A stretch of DNA of 22,500 nt, taken from the NCBI GenBank assembly GCA_003427395.1, contig BFEA01000493.1:402376-424875 (forward strand), read 5' to 3'. Below, one piece after another: positions 1 through 7,236 of the stretch; the first letter of the stretch is position 1; the number at the start of each line of letters is the position of its first letter. Origin of the DNA: Chara braunii (Eukaryota; Streptophyta; Charophyceae; Charales; Characeae). The notes under the pieces were generated by a model. It was not told the DNA's origin, ran no database searches, and saw only the letters and a list, made by a program, of their open reading frames with translations. A program made the position numbers and the translations under genes.

Positions 1-428
1 CCTGTGGTCAATATCAGTGCTGGCACTGTCTTGTGTGTTGGTTGGTGATTAACTCTATTGTTGTTATTGCTGTTTTCACAGCTGTTTGTTATGGCTGCTG
101 TCACCATTGTTGGGACAAGTATTCAATGCCGTTTTGGATCTCTTTCGATAGTTTTTCTGCTGAGGTTGCTGTACGGTGTAGCTGCTGGGAACCGCTGCTT
201 GTCGTTGTTGTCCTAGTTGCTTCTGCTGTCCTGCCACTACCACTGCTGTCCATGCCACTGTTGCCATGACTACCTCGTCGTTTGTGCTGTCCTTCACTGC
301 CATTGTGGTTGTCACCATCACCCCAGCGTTGTCATCACTGGCATTGCGGGGCTGCTCGTCGTACCTTGCCTGGCCAGCGTCTTTCCTGTCCCATCAAGGT
401 CACTGTTTTGTCAGTGTATCGCAACCGA
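1..428. other. Low-complexity CTG/TTG/CCA-rich sequence, no gene seen
   Basis: The stretch is dominated by TTG, CTG, GTT and CCA triplets, for example around 210-330. Open frames on both strands are short and have compositionally biased products (Cys/Leu/Val on plus, Gln/Thr/Ala on minus). No start context, splice site or recognisable domain supports a gene. It could be a decayed triplet-repeat coding exon, but nothing shows this directly. Confidence 0.5.
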
Positions 429-624
429 CTGTGTGTGTGTGTGTGTGCGTGTGTGTGTGTGTGGGGGGGGGATGGGTGCGAGGGTGTGCGGGTGTATGTG
501 TGTGTGTGTGTGTGTGCGCGCGTGTCGGTGTGTGTGGGGGTGTGGGTGGGTGTGTAGGTGTGTGTGGGTGTGTAGGGTTGTGGGTGCGGGTGTTGGGTGG
601 GTGGGCGTGTGCGTGCGTGCTTGG

Positions 625-673
<49 letters not shown>

Positions 674-685
674 GGTGTGGGTATT
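429..685. repeat. Imperfect GT microsatellite with G-runs
   Basis: Successive (GT)n blocks are interrupted by GGG, GC and TA steps. The purest tract is at about 628-665. Long open frames across it on both strands encode only Cys/Val/Trp or Thr/His/Pro runs and are artefacts of the repeat. Confidence 0.95.
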
Positions 686-1314
686 GTCATGTTTACCATA
701 TGCAACTCCACAGAAAGGGCATGACCATGCCAGACTATTTGGTTGGACTTTCAGCGACTCGTCAGGAGGTTGAAGCGGTGTAGTCTCCACATGACCCATT
801 TGAGCGTCGGATAAGGACTCGCCAGGTCGGCGGAGTTAGCAATACCCTGAGAAAAGTGGTTGACTTACGTATGTCAACCCTGCAATTCTAGCTAGCGTAC
901 TGTCAGTTCAAACCCCTGACAAGATGGGCAGTGTGTGTGTGTGTGTACATGCGTGCGCACGCGCGCGCGGGTGTGTGTGTGCTAGTCGACATCCCCAAAC
1001 TCTCTCTCATTCCATCCGCATACCATCACAAAACATGCATAAACAAGAAAAAAATATAGATGAGCAATATAATAGAAGGTGCAAGGTTCCCCATGTTTGT
1101 GCGGCACCCGTCCGCCGCCAAAGCGGCACATATATCTATAGTTTTTTCAATCTATGAGAACAAAGGGCAGAAGACAACATACCTAACACAGAAGGCTCCA
1201 CCACCACGAAAGCACCAACCTGAGGTAGCATAGTCTGGAAAAACTTGCAGAGCCCTCCTAGTCAGCTCACAAGCACAGCAGCACTGGCAGTCCTATCCGT
1301 CCCAAAAAACACAC
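686..1314. other. Intergenic sequence, no gene recognised
   Basis: This unique-looking sequence holds a perfect 7-bp stem hairpin at about 860-880 (GGTTGAC and GTCAACC) and a second GT/GC alternating microsatellite at 927-982 that includes GCGCGCGCG, a purine-pyrimidine tract. No coding frame or known repeat core was recognised. Confidence 0.5.
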
Positions 1315-1670
1315 TCATGCCACCAGTATCTCTATCGCTCCATGGCTAAACGGTCCCCATCTTCTGTCTAGCCTCTGGAGTGTATAGAGTACTATAATCC
1401 CAAAGACCACAAGATCTTCAGGCAACACCAGGAGGGCTAAAACATCCTGGAAATCCCCTTTTCTTCCATGTGCGCCAAAAGAGCAGCCCATGGGAATGGC
1501 ACCCACTGCGAACACTCTCTGAGGCTCCTCACCAAGATACTGTGGCCACGCACAATCAAAGAATCTCCACGTGACACAAGGAGCACTGCTGCATAAAACA
1601 CCATGGGAGCACCGCCACCTTCCATGTGCTCCGAAAGGGCAGCCTGCGGGAGTGGCACCCATAGCAAGAT
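1315..1670 (-). repeat. 156-bp duplicated open frame, two 52-codon units
   Basis: A minus-strand open frame of about 115 codons contains two diverged copies of one unit. The units are anchored by GATPAGCPFGAHGR near 1660 and GAIPMGCSFGAHGR near 1504. The matching DNA starts at 1463 and 1619 on the plus strand, so the period is 156 bp, a multiple of three that keeps the frame. No known domain is recognised. It could be a repeat-protein exon or simply a non-coding tandem duplication whose frame happens to stay open. The duplication is clear; a coding role is not. Confidence 0.6.
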
Positions 1671-1705
1671 TGGAGATCGAGGTCAGTGGCCACTTCCCCC
1701 CTTAT

Positions 1706-1708
<3 letters not shown>

Positions 1709-1785
<77 letters not shown>
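1709..1785. repeat. CT dinucleotide microsatellite
   Basis: A nearly pure (CT)n tract of about 76 bp is followed by a C-rich stretch at 1786-1806. The Ser/Leu and Arg/Glu open frames across it are by-products. Confidence 0.98.
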
Positions 1786-1787
<2 letters not shown>

Positions 1788-1877
1788 CCCCCCCTCCCCC
1801 CCCCTCTGGCAGCGCCCGCCCGCGCACCCGCCCCATCGGGGGACCAGCACTGGGATAAATAAAGATAGCAGATTTTG

Positions 1878-2375
1878 GATTTAGTAAAATATTTAACATT
1901 CTCAATGATTCTTTTTCTTTTAGGTATTTGGGAAATCTTTTTAAATAGGTAGAATTTTTTTATTATGTTAATGTGAATTGAGTTAAACCACCAATACTTG
2001 GCCCAGCTATTTATGCCGAGTTGGGAAACGCCCTGCTCGCCAAATTTTGTCAAGCCGCCGCCGCGTCGTTTCGGTTTTCTTTTGGCTGGCGCCTCCAGGC
2101 ATCATGGTCCGGTAGCCCGAACGAAGCCCATCAGTCGCGGCGCGTTAACGGGAACCGTGCCGCGACCGATAGCTGGGCCAAGTACTGGTGGTTTAATGAT
2201 ACTTCCTGTCAATTTGAACCTTGATGTGGTTTTTAGTGTTTTCTGTTTATCCACATGACATGATGGGTTAATTATTTGCTTTATTGAAGTGTATTCGTAT
2301 TAACTACAGGTGCTGCAGAATCTGCTATCGGGCTCGCTATTCTTGTTTTTACTTTTCGAATTATATGTACGATAG
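1878..2375 (+). pseudogene. nad4L: Nuclear copy of mitochondrial nad4L, broken
   Basis: NADH dehydrogenase subunit 4L is a small membrane subunit of respiratory complex I. Translation from 1878 reads DLVKYLTFSMILFLLGIW, the usual N-terminus after the start codon, then EIFLNR. TAG at 1950 and TGA at 1974 follow. The frame runs through IEL at 1977-1985 and is split by the MITE at 1983-2196. It resumes as MILPVNLNLDVVFSVF from 2196. A +1 shift lies near 2256, and a TAA stands at 2269 where CAA (Gln) is expected. About 10 bp are inserted at 2286-2296. The conserved segment GAAESAIGLAILVFTFR follows at 2309-2359, and similarity fades near 2374. Two stops, two frameshifts and a transposon insertion make it non-functional. 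The family call rests on well-known ND4L sequence features. Confidence 0.92.
1983..2196. mobile_element. TTAA-flanked MITE (piggyBac-type) inside nad4L copy
   Basis: The element body is 1987-2192. Its terminal inverted repeats begin ACCACC on the left and end GGTGGT on the right. They match over about 24 bp (ACCACCAATACTTGGCCCAG against ACCACCAGTACTTGGCCCAG, one difference). TTAA stands immediately outside both ends (1983-1986 and 2193-2196), the target duplication typical of piggyBac-type elements. Removing the body and one TTAA rejoins GAGTTAATGATA, which restores the nad4L frame (IEL then MIL). The 160-bp interior is GC-rich and has no transposase frame. A relic of the same terminus lies at 6143-6160. 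Confidence 0.88.
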
Positions 2376-2381
2376 ATACCT

Positions 2382-2455
2382 TTGTTTGTCAATCCAATCT
2401 CAGTCAGACTCAATGTGAATCGTAGTCCAGATTCTTGTTGGTTTAGTGAGGGCGA
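2382..2455 (+). pseudogene. rps3: Nuclear copy of mitochondrial rps3 exon 1
   Basis: The frame reads VNPISVRLNVNRSPDSCWFS from 2388, the hallmark N-terminus of plant mitochondrial ribosomal protein S3, which binds the small-subunit mRNA entry region. The first codons (usually M-A-R-K) are not in frame here. A TAG lies just upstream at 2373, so the piece is 5'-truncated or rearranged at its join to nad4L. Exon similarity stops after a GA dinucleotide at about 2454-2455. That is two bases into codon 25, where the first intron of plant mitochondrial rps3 is inserted. No second exon is seen. Confidence 0.85.
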
Positions 2456-2757
2456 CCGTGCAAGTCACCGAATGAATTGCCCACTTTGGCGTAGTCAAGT
2501 GGGACGTTGCAGATGTCCGCAACGAGACGGACATGACTTATTTCATGCGTGGAGCATGCATGAAAGACACCTGGAATGACGAACTCATTCCGGGGACCAT
2601 AGCCTGTCGTGAAAGGAGATCACTGGATTTAGCCAGTCCTTGGAAGATCTCCGACCGTGTCTCCGAGATGCAGTTGAACAGGGAGTTCGTGAGCGCGAGG
2701 TGTAGGTGGGATACCAGACCAGACGTGGCAAGGCACGAAGCAACGTCTTCTCTGTAC
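2456..2757 (+). other. Probable 5' part of group II intron of rps3, mitochondrial origin
   Basis: The sequence following rps3 exon 1 begins GGGCGACCGTGCAAGTCACC. It is full of perfect short stem-loops: TGTCCG/CGGACA near 2514-2533, GGAATGA/TCATTCC near 2573-2591 and GGAGATC/GATCTCC near 2616-2656. Position and structure fit domain I of the first rps3 intron. I found no domain V, so the 3' half of the intron is absent. The break to rpl2 lies somewhere before about 2760. Intron identity is inferred from position rather than from a full fold. Confidence 0.6.
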
Positions 2758-3045
2758 GCGAGGCAACCGTCAGGTTGCGGTTACCCTCAGGCGCGTTAGC
2801 GTCTATAAATTCTCAATGTCGGGCTACCATTGGTATTGTTTCAAATGAGAATCATGGTAAGCGTAATTTTAGGAAAGCAGGGCAAAGTAGATGGTTAGGA
2901 AGACGACCCGTNGTTCGTGGTGTTGCTATGAATCCTGTAGACCATCCTCATGGAGGAGGAGAAGGACGTACAAAAGGAGGCCGAAGGTTCGTTTAAACCA
3001 ACCAAAGGTGGATTTAAAACAGTAGTAAGAAAACAAAAGAATTAA
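2758..3045 (+). pseudogene. rpl2: Nuclear copy of mitochondrial rpl2, C-terminal part
   Basis: This encodes the C-terminal RNA-binding part of ribosomal protein L2, a large-subunit protein of the peptidyl-transferase region. From about 2769 it reads VRLRLPSG, then INSQCRATIGIVSNENHGKR, then AGQSRWLGRRP, VRGVAMNPVDHPHGGGEGR and TKGG, all signature L2 motifs including the conserved His-rich HPHGGGEG loop. The N at 2912 falls in a GTN (Val) codon. One extra base near 2985-2988 shifts the frame, and translation stops at 2994. In the other frame the expected tail FKPTKGGFKTVVRKQKN continues to a TAA at 3043-3045, three bases before rps19. The N-terminal half of L2 is missing. Confidence 0.92.
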
Positions 3046-3048
3046 GTT

Positions 3049-3113
3049 ATGTCACGATCTATATGGAAAGGTCCATTTGTAGATGCTTGTCTGTTGAAAA
3101 AGCATTCGCGTGT
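3049..3113 (+). pseudogene. rps19: Nuclear copy of mitochondrial rps19, N-terminal part
   Basis: ATG at 3049 opens MSRSIWKGPFVDACLLKKHS, the N-terminus of ribosomal protein S19, a small-subunit protein near the decoding site. Its spacing of three bases after rpl2 is the conserved rpl2-rps19 order of plant mitochondrial S10-type clusters. Similarity is lost after about codon 20, and the frame stops at TAA (3130-3132), so most of the protein is missing. Confidence 0.88.
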
Positions 3114-3231
3114 ATGTAGGCGCCTTTCATAAGCGAAAATGGGTCACTTACTTTGGTTTGGGTCCGGTCTGCCTTGGAAAAGATAGAACGTAGCTAAAAG
3201 CGTAACCAAGTGTAGGGAATAACATGAACAA
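3114..3231 (+). other. Possible further mitochondrial (intron-like) sequence
   Basis: The rps19 match breaks at GTGTATG, which resembles the GTGYG start of group II introns. The following 120 bp include GGAAAAGATAGAACGTAGCT, reminiscent of domain I of such introns. Neither a complete fold nor a second rps19 exon is visible. It may equally be unrelated sequence after a break in the mitochondrial insert. Confidence 0.3.
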
Positions 3232-3288
3232 GCGAAATTCCTTGACAAAGGGGTATTTTAGCAAAATTCCTTGACAAAGGGGTATTTT
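3232..3288. repeat. 29-bp tandem repeat, two units
   Basis: Units at 3232-3260 and 3261-3288 share ATTCCTTGACAAAGGGGTAT and differ at one base in the leading GCGAAA/GCAAAA. Confidence 0.95.
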
Positions 3289-3889
3289 CTTCGGCATCAA
3301 AGACAAAAATTGTTTATATCTTCAACCACGTTGAATAAGTCGTGTCCGTCTTGTTGTGAATTTCTACAATTGTATCATGAGCAATGCATACAGTGACTCA
3401 AATAGTCGCCCCAAAAATAAGAAATAAAAGAGACCCAAACCCCCTGGGGATGTGTGCCAAAGGGCCCGGGAGAGCTGGGTCCCCAACCGAAGGCGTCGAA
3501 GGCATCGTTCGAGTCTCTATATAGATAGGCCGAAGGGCCCGGTATCTATTAACTGAGTCTGATACCTTTTGGAGGCTGCTCTCCGACCACCGCCGGATTT
3601 TGGCAGTGAGCCTTTTTGTCCGCAACCTGCGGTGGTTGCCTTCTCTATGGATGACCCTCTATCGGCAATCCTCCTCTGTCGCACGACAAATTTCTAAAGC
3701 TTATGAAAAAATTATCATAGCACAAAAACATATATGGTTTGGTATTCCTTGTTTTCCTTTTTTTATTATGTTTTTTAAATTGAAAATTATTATTTCTTTC
3801 TTTATTTACTCGTTTTCTTTTTTTGGCCTGCCCGGGCAAGTGGTCACCAGACTCACCACCCACTCCCGTAGTGCCTAGTACATACAACC
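3289..3889. other. Intergenic sequence, no gene recognised
   Basis: No domain, RNA gene or known repeat core was recognised. A short frame LDKGVFSSASKTKIVYIFN starts in the tandem repeat, ends near 3340 and has no recognisable homology. T-rich sequence occupies 3755-3830. Confidence 0.4.
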
Positions 3890-3966
3890 TTTCTTTTTTC
3901 TTCTTTTTTTTTTTCTTTTCTTTTCTTTTTCTTTTCTTTTCTTTTCTTTTCTTTTCTTTTCTTTTA
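3890..3966. repeat. CTTTT microsatellite / polypyrimidine tract
   Basis: Regular CTTTT units run at about 3914-3965 after a T-rich lead-in. It may be the decayed tail of a minus-strand retroposon, but no body could be recognised next to it. Confidence 0.9.
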
Positions 3967-4084
3967 TTTGCTGAAGAATTTCGATGTGACACTGAGGCAA
4001 AAGCTGTCCAGTTCGGGATGGTAGGAGAAACTAACATTTGTTAGGGTTTGCCCTTTTTGAACCAGCGTCCTGCGTATATAGGGC

Positions 4085-4233
4085 AATTTTGTGAGGGACG
4101 CCTTTTGCTGTTTTTTTTGTGCTGTGTGGTGGCCCCGTTTTTGGGCTTAACCTATGGATGATGTCTAGGCCTTAAACAGGACCATGGAATTTTTGTGAGG
4201 GACACCGACCATGGAATTTTGTTGAGGGATGCC
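4085..4233. repeat. Tandem and dispersed TTTTGTGAGGGAC repeats
   Basis: Two adjacent 27-bp units at 4180-4206 and 4207-4233 both begin GACCATGGAATTTT and end GAGGGACACC or GAGGGATGCC. A shorter related copy (AATTTTGTGAGGGACGCC) lies at 4085-4102. Confidence 0.85.
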
Positions 4234-4292
4234 AGGCCCGTTTCCTGGCTTATATTAAAAAAAAAAAAATTCTGGAAAAAAAAAAAAGCTGT

Positions 4293-4883
4293 CCGGGGCC
4301 ATGTCCCACTTGCACCGTTGAGCTAGCTCAACGTTGAGTATTCTATTACGTGTGACCTGGGGCGACTCACACGATCACACGAGGAGCGGGGCATCGGGCG
4401 GTTGAATTTATTTGTGAAATGATAAACGACTTTCGGGTTTTTTTTTGGGTCTAAACGAAGGGGAAAATGTGGCCGCCCCCGATTAGAACGCCCCCTACCC
4501 TGGCCCACTTCCGTTGAACTAGCTGCCTTTTCAAAAACGGGGTAGGTAGTTCAACGGTGGCTGCTCGGATAGATTTCCCCCGAAAACGAAAAATTATCGG
4601 ACACAGGTTCATGATTGCCGTCGTGCCAGGCGCTGTGATCGGCGCGTAGTGTCAGACTACACTCCGTAAGCACAGCGCATGAGGTTCTTCACAGATTCGG
4701 GCACAGGGAGTTCGCCTTTACTTCTTTTATTTTTCAATATATTCACAGAATACAAAAAATTGTCGAAAAGGTCTTTATGGAATTGACAAAAAATGCGAGA
4801 AAATAGTTTTTTAATCACGAAAACCGTGTCGCACTGTGGGTAGCTAGCTCAACTCAACGGTGCAAGTGGGACATGGCCCCCGG
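4293..4883. mobile_element. 591-bp TIR element, non-autonomous DNA transposon
   Basis: About 40-bp inverted arms at 4293-4332 and 4843-4883 begin CCGGGGCCATGTCCCACTTG (right arm, reversed: CCGGGGGCCATGTCCCACTT) and continue GCACCGTTGAG. The left arm contains the perfect 16-base palindrome GTTGAGCTAGCTCAAC. A second, inner pair (CCGTTGAACTAGCTGCC and GGTAGTTCAACGG) lies near 4512-4555, so sub-terminal motifs are repeated inside. There is no transposase frame. I found no clear target duplication, so the superfamily is open. Confidence 0.82.
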
Positions 4884-4903
4884 TTTCCTTTCCTGGGCAA
4901 CTT

Positions 4904-4906
<3 letters not shown>

Positions 4907-4935
<29 letters not shown>
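4907..4935. repeat. Poly(T) tract
   Basis: A pure T run of about 29 bases lies 23 bp outside the 591-bp element. It may mark the 3' end of a minus-strand retroposon; a body was not identified in the following T-rich and GC-rich sequence (4936-5090). Confidence 0.9.
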
Positions 4936-5090
4936 GGTCCCTGGCCTTTGGCTGTTTTTTTTCGGATTTTATGGATTATTTATTTTTATTTTTCTTGCAG
5001 AAAACTTCCCTGGCCCTTGCCTGGCCAAGGTTAACCCGGTGGCCTGGCGGTGACACATTTATGTTGTGGTTGGGATTTTAGTTGCCGATG

Positions 5091-5207
5091 AGGTCTACCG
5101 TCTTTTCCCCCGAACACAACGCACCCTTATTTTGGCGGTATCTGGCCGGAAATATAGCTTGTATACATTCATTTTTAGGGTGCGTTATGTTCAGGGGAAG
5201 ACGGTAG
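5091..5207. mobile_element. 117-bp MITE with about 32-bp TIRs
   Basis: The left arm 5095-5127 begins CTACCGTCTTTTCCCCCGAA and the right arm 5177-5207, reversed, begins CTACCGTCTTCCCCTGAACA. Both continue into AACGCACCCT. The flanks carry TTGCCGATG (5082-5090) and TTGCCGTTG (5208-5216), a probable 9-bp target duplication with one difference, which would suit a Mutator-like origin. Four bases (AGGT) at the left edge have no partner on the right, so the exact boundary is uncertain. Confidence 0.85.
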
Positions 5208-5407
5208 TTGCCGTTGTCGCTGCCATCCTGTACAGATGCCGGTGCTATTTCCTAAACCCCTCATTGCTATTGTGACTGGCAGAATCATCAGCCCATCCAA
5301 GGGATAGGTTCATTGTGTGAGACCTGCGCTGGCCCTGACGCATCTCAAACCCGGCAGCACTCTGGCGCAACTCAGGCGTCCAATGGACAGATACTCCCTG
5401 TGCATCC

Positions 5408-5490
5408 CATCCATCCCTGTCGGTTTTAAATATATCCGCACAGCCTCTCATCCATCCCTTTCGATTTTAAATATATATCCCCACAGCCAA
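5408..5490. repeat. About 41-bp tandem repeat, two units
   Basis: Units begin CATCCATCCC at 5408 and 5449, and both contain TTTTAAATATAT followed by CC(G/C)CACAGCC. They lie just upstream of a SINE copy. Confidence 0.88.
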
Positions 5491-5520
5491 AGACCTCAGA
5501 ATCGTGTTCTGTTTTCGGGG

Positions 5521-5645
5521 TGGTTTCCAGCAGGTGCTGCTCCCCACCAATAGATGGAGCCTCCCCGACGGTGCTAGACCTGTCTGCTCTTATCAGCACA
5601 CCTAGCACCCGATCGGGTTGTTGTTCTCAAAAAAAGAAAAAAAAA
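5521..5645 (+). mobile_element. Structured SINE, copy a (plus, 5'-truncated)
   Basis: This copy is in the sense orientation and ends in an A-rich tail (5629-5645). It starts within the core at GGTTTCCAGCAGGTGCTGCT and lacks the GGGACGCTGGACCC head, so it is 5'-truncated as in target-primed insertion. The core hairpin GCTCC...GGAGC is intact. The long 3' domain pairs GGTGCTAG (5569-5576) with CTAGCACC (5601-5608), enclosed by CCCGA and TCGGG. No convincing target duplication is seen. Confidence 0.85.
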
Positions 5646-6142
5646 GATCCGTTTTTCTTATTTTTTATTTCCCTTTGTACGTTTTTCAATTCAACCACCA
5701 GTACCTCTGGAGGTCGCGGCGTGCGTGCGGCCAGCCATTCCCGCAATGCCGCAACTTTTCCACTTGAATGAATTTTATGCCAGCGCGCATGCAGCAGTGA
5801 CTTTCAAAAGAACGGTTGGTTCCAACATCCGTCAAGGCCTTTTTTTTTTTTTTTTTTTTTTTTGCAATCTGACGTTATGTATTTGAAATTTGAAAAGCTA
5901 TTTATTTAGGTTAAGATTCTTAAGAAGAATCTCATTGGTTTTCCTGTGAAGAAGCGTGAAAAATTGAAAATCGTTTTCTTCGTGTAGTCTTCGTGTAGTC
6001 TTGTAATCTCTTCGCTGCAAATATTTTTTTCGTTTTGAGGCACCAGCACACCATACATCGGCCCAAGGGTGTCAGCGTGAAACCCGCACGACGTCGGAGG
6101 CCGCCAATTTTTGTTTTCAACGGTGCCTCTTGCCGGGCGACC
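5646..6142. other. Intergenic sequence with poly(T), no gene
   Basis: It contains a poly(T) run at about 5840-5863 and an 11-bp tandem CTTCGTGTAGT twice at 5979-6000. No coding or RNA feature was recognised. Confidence 0.45.
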
Positions 6143-6160
6143 CCAGTACTTGGCCCAGCT
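6143..6160. other. Relic end of the TTAA-type MITE
   Basis: CCAGTACTTGGCCCAGCT is an 18-base exact match to the terminal inverted repeat of the element at 1983-2196. No partner end or TTAA is adjacent, so it is a fragment. Confidence 0.65.
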
Positions 6161-6235
6161 CTAGTCGGATGAATTTGGGCGCTTCCTGTAGTGGTCGCTA
6201 GTTTTCCTAAAATTGCAAGGGAGATATCAAGGGCG

Positions 6236-6368
6236 CCCAGATCCCGACGTCACGCCCGGTTTGGCGACCGGGTGACCGGCCGGGCATGACCCCCGGGCAT
6301 GGTCCCGAGCAGCCCCAGCGAAAAAAAAAAAAAAAAAAAAAAAAAAANAAAAAAAAAAAAAAAAAAAA
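6236..6368 (+). mobile_element. GC-rich retroposon, family 2, plus orientation
   Basis: An 80-bp GC-rich body contains GACCGGGTGACCGGCCGGGC and CCCGGGCATGGTCCCGAGCA. It is followed by about 48 A's (one N) at 6321-6368. The body is shared, in the opposite orientation, with 6632-6682. That arrangement (body then poly(A)) is typical of a short retroposon. No Pol III box or target duplication could be established. Confidence 0.6.
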
Positions 6369-6388
6369 GGAACTGAATAAACAACATG

Positions 6389-6425
6389 TTGTGTAGAATT
6401 GCAACACAAACAACTTTTGGCTGAG
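6389..6425. repeat. Dispersed repeat shared with 15786-15822
   Basis: TTGTGTAGAATTGCAACACA followed by AACAACTTTTGGCTGAG matches the centre of the foldback element at 15163-16034 with a few differences. It indicates a common, older repeat. Confidence 0.75.
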
Positions 6426-6600
6426 AGTCACATCAGAATTCCTCGCGGATCTGAAGATAAGAAAGAAAATGTAACCACATCACACTAAAGCACCCCCCTT
6501 TAAACCCCATTTATACTCCCCTTTCACCCCCTTGACAGCCAGCACTCCAAAAAAGAAAAGAGCCCGGATTTGGGCTCCTCTCAGAGAGCATGGAAAACCC

Positions 6601-6608
<8 letters not shown>

Positions 6609-6631
<23 letters not shown>

Positions 6632-6684
6632 CCCATGCTCGGGAATCCCGGGTGTGACGCCCGGGTGACCAGCCGGTCATGATA
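6609..6684 (-). mobile_element. GC-rich retroposon, family 2, minus orientation
   Basis: A poly(T) run at 6609-6631 precedes CCATGCTCGGGAATCCCGGG and CCGGGTGACCAGCCGGTCAT. Reversed, this aligns with the body at 6236-6320 and ends in poly(A). The region between the two copies (6430-6600) shows no gene. Confidence 0.6.
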
Positions 6685-6695
6685 ATCTTCCTAGT

Positions 6696-6864
6696 TTTTT
6701 ATTTTATTTTTTATTTTTTTTATTTTTTTTTATTATAGAACTGCCTGAGGTGATGTTAGAGGTGCTGATAGGAGCAGGCAGAGCTAGCATACCCAGGGAG
6801 GCTCCATCTATTGGTGGGGAGTGACACCTGCTGCAAACTGGGGCCAGCGTACCTGAACAATATG
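6696..6864 (-). mobile_element. Structured SINE, copy b (minus, long form)
   Basis: A T-rich tail (6696-6735) is followed by the long 3' domain (TGTTAG pairs with CTAGCA through one wobble), the core CCATCTATTGGTGGGGAG at 6802-6821 and a diverged head ending near CCTGAACAATATGG. It is more diverged than the other copies (GTGACACCTGCTGCAAACTG in the core). Confidence 0.85.
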
Positions 6865-7178
6865 GTTGGTGGTTTGGATTGCAGGAATGGTTGCTTTGAC
6901 AGAATTGACGGTAAGCTGCTGAGTGTTTCTGCAGAGATCAGAGATCGACAGAAAGGACGACAACACGACAGCTAACTTGATTGCCTACATGACAGTAGAA
7001 TGTACTGAATGCTAACCGTAGGTCCCAACCATAGGTCCCCTGCCCACTCCCTCTGGTCATGAGGGCTAAAGGGATGAAACGCCCCTCTCCCTTCGTGTCA
7101 CCGGTAGCCGTTGTGTAAGCCCTCTATCCCGGCGGTGGTGAGAGAACCGTGAGGATTCAGGGCTTATTATTGGCAGGC
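6865..7178. other. Intergenic sequence, no gene recognised
   Basis: Nothing beyond short direct repeats (CAGAGATCAGAGATCGACAG near 6932) and GGTCCC-rich sequence near 7020-7040 was recognised. Confidence 0.4.
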
Positions 7179-7236
7179 TGCTCCATCTATTGGTGGGGAG
7201 CTGCACCTGCTGGAAACCGGGTCCAGCGTCCCATCG
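7179..7236 (-). mobile_element. Structured SINE, copy c (minus, short form)
   Basis: Only the core and head are present, from CTGCTCCATCTATTGGTGGG to CCGGGTCCAGCGTCCCATCG. The long 3' domain and a T tail are missing. A perfect hairpin (ATCTTGT/ACAAGAT) follows at about 7232-7250. Confidence 0.82.

Noticed and set aside
217-799. Long open frames on both strands over the GT tract
   Set aside because: Products are Cys/Val/Trp or Thr/His/Pro repeats dictated by the microsatellite. There is no independent coding evidence.
855-925. tRNA-like segment with hairpin GGTTGAC/GTCAACC and AGTTCAAACCC resembling a B box
   Set aside because: The putative T stem does not pair correctly (GTCAG against CCCTG), the anticodon loop would have 8 bases, and no acceptor stem was found.
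2456-2757. Complete group II intron
   Set aside because: No domain V-like hairpin with the GAAA loop and no second rps3 exon were found. Only a 5' part is supported.
1878-3230. The window being mitochondrial DNA
   Set aside because: The genes are truncated, frameshifted and interrupted by a MITE, and are surrounded by nuclear-type SINEs, LINE and microsatellites.
3841-4037. Lys/Phe-rich open frames over poly(T) and CTTTT tracts here and elsewhere
   Set aside because: They arise from homopolymer and microsatellite tracts and have no start or domain support.
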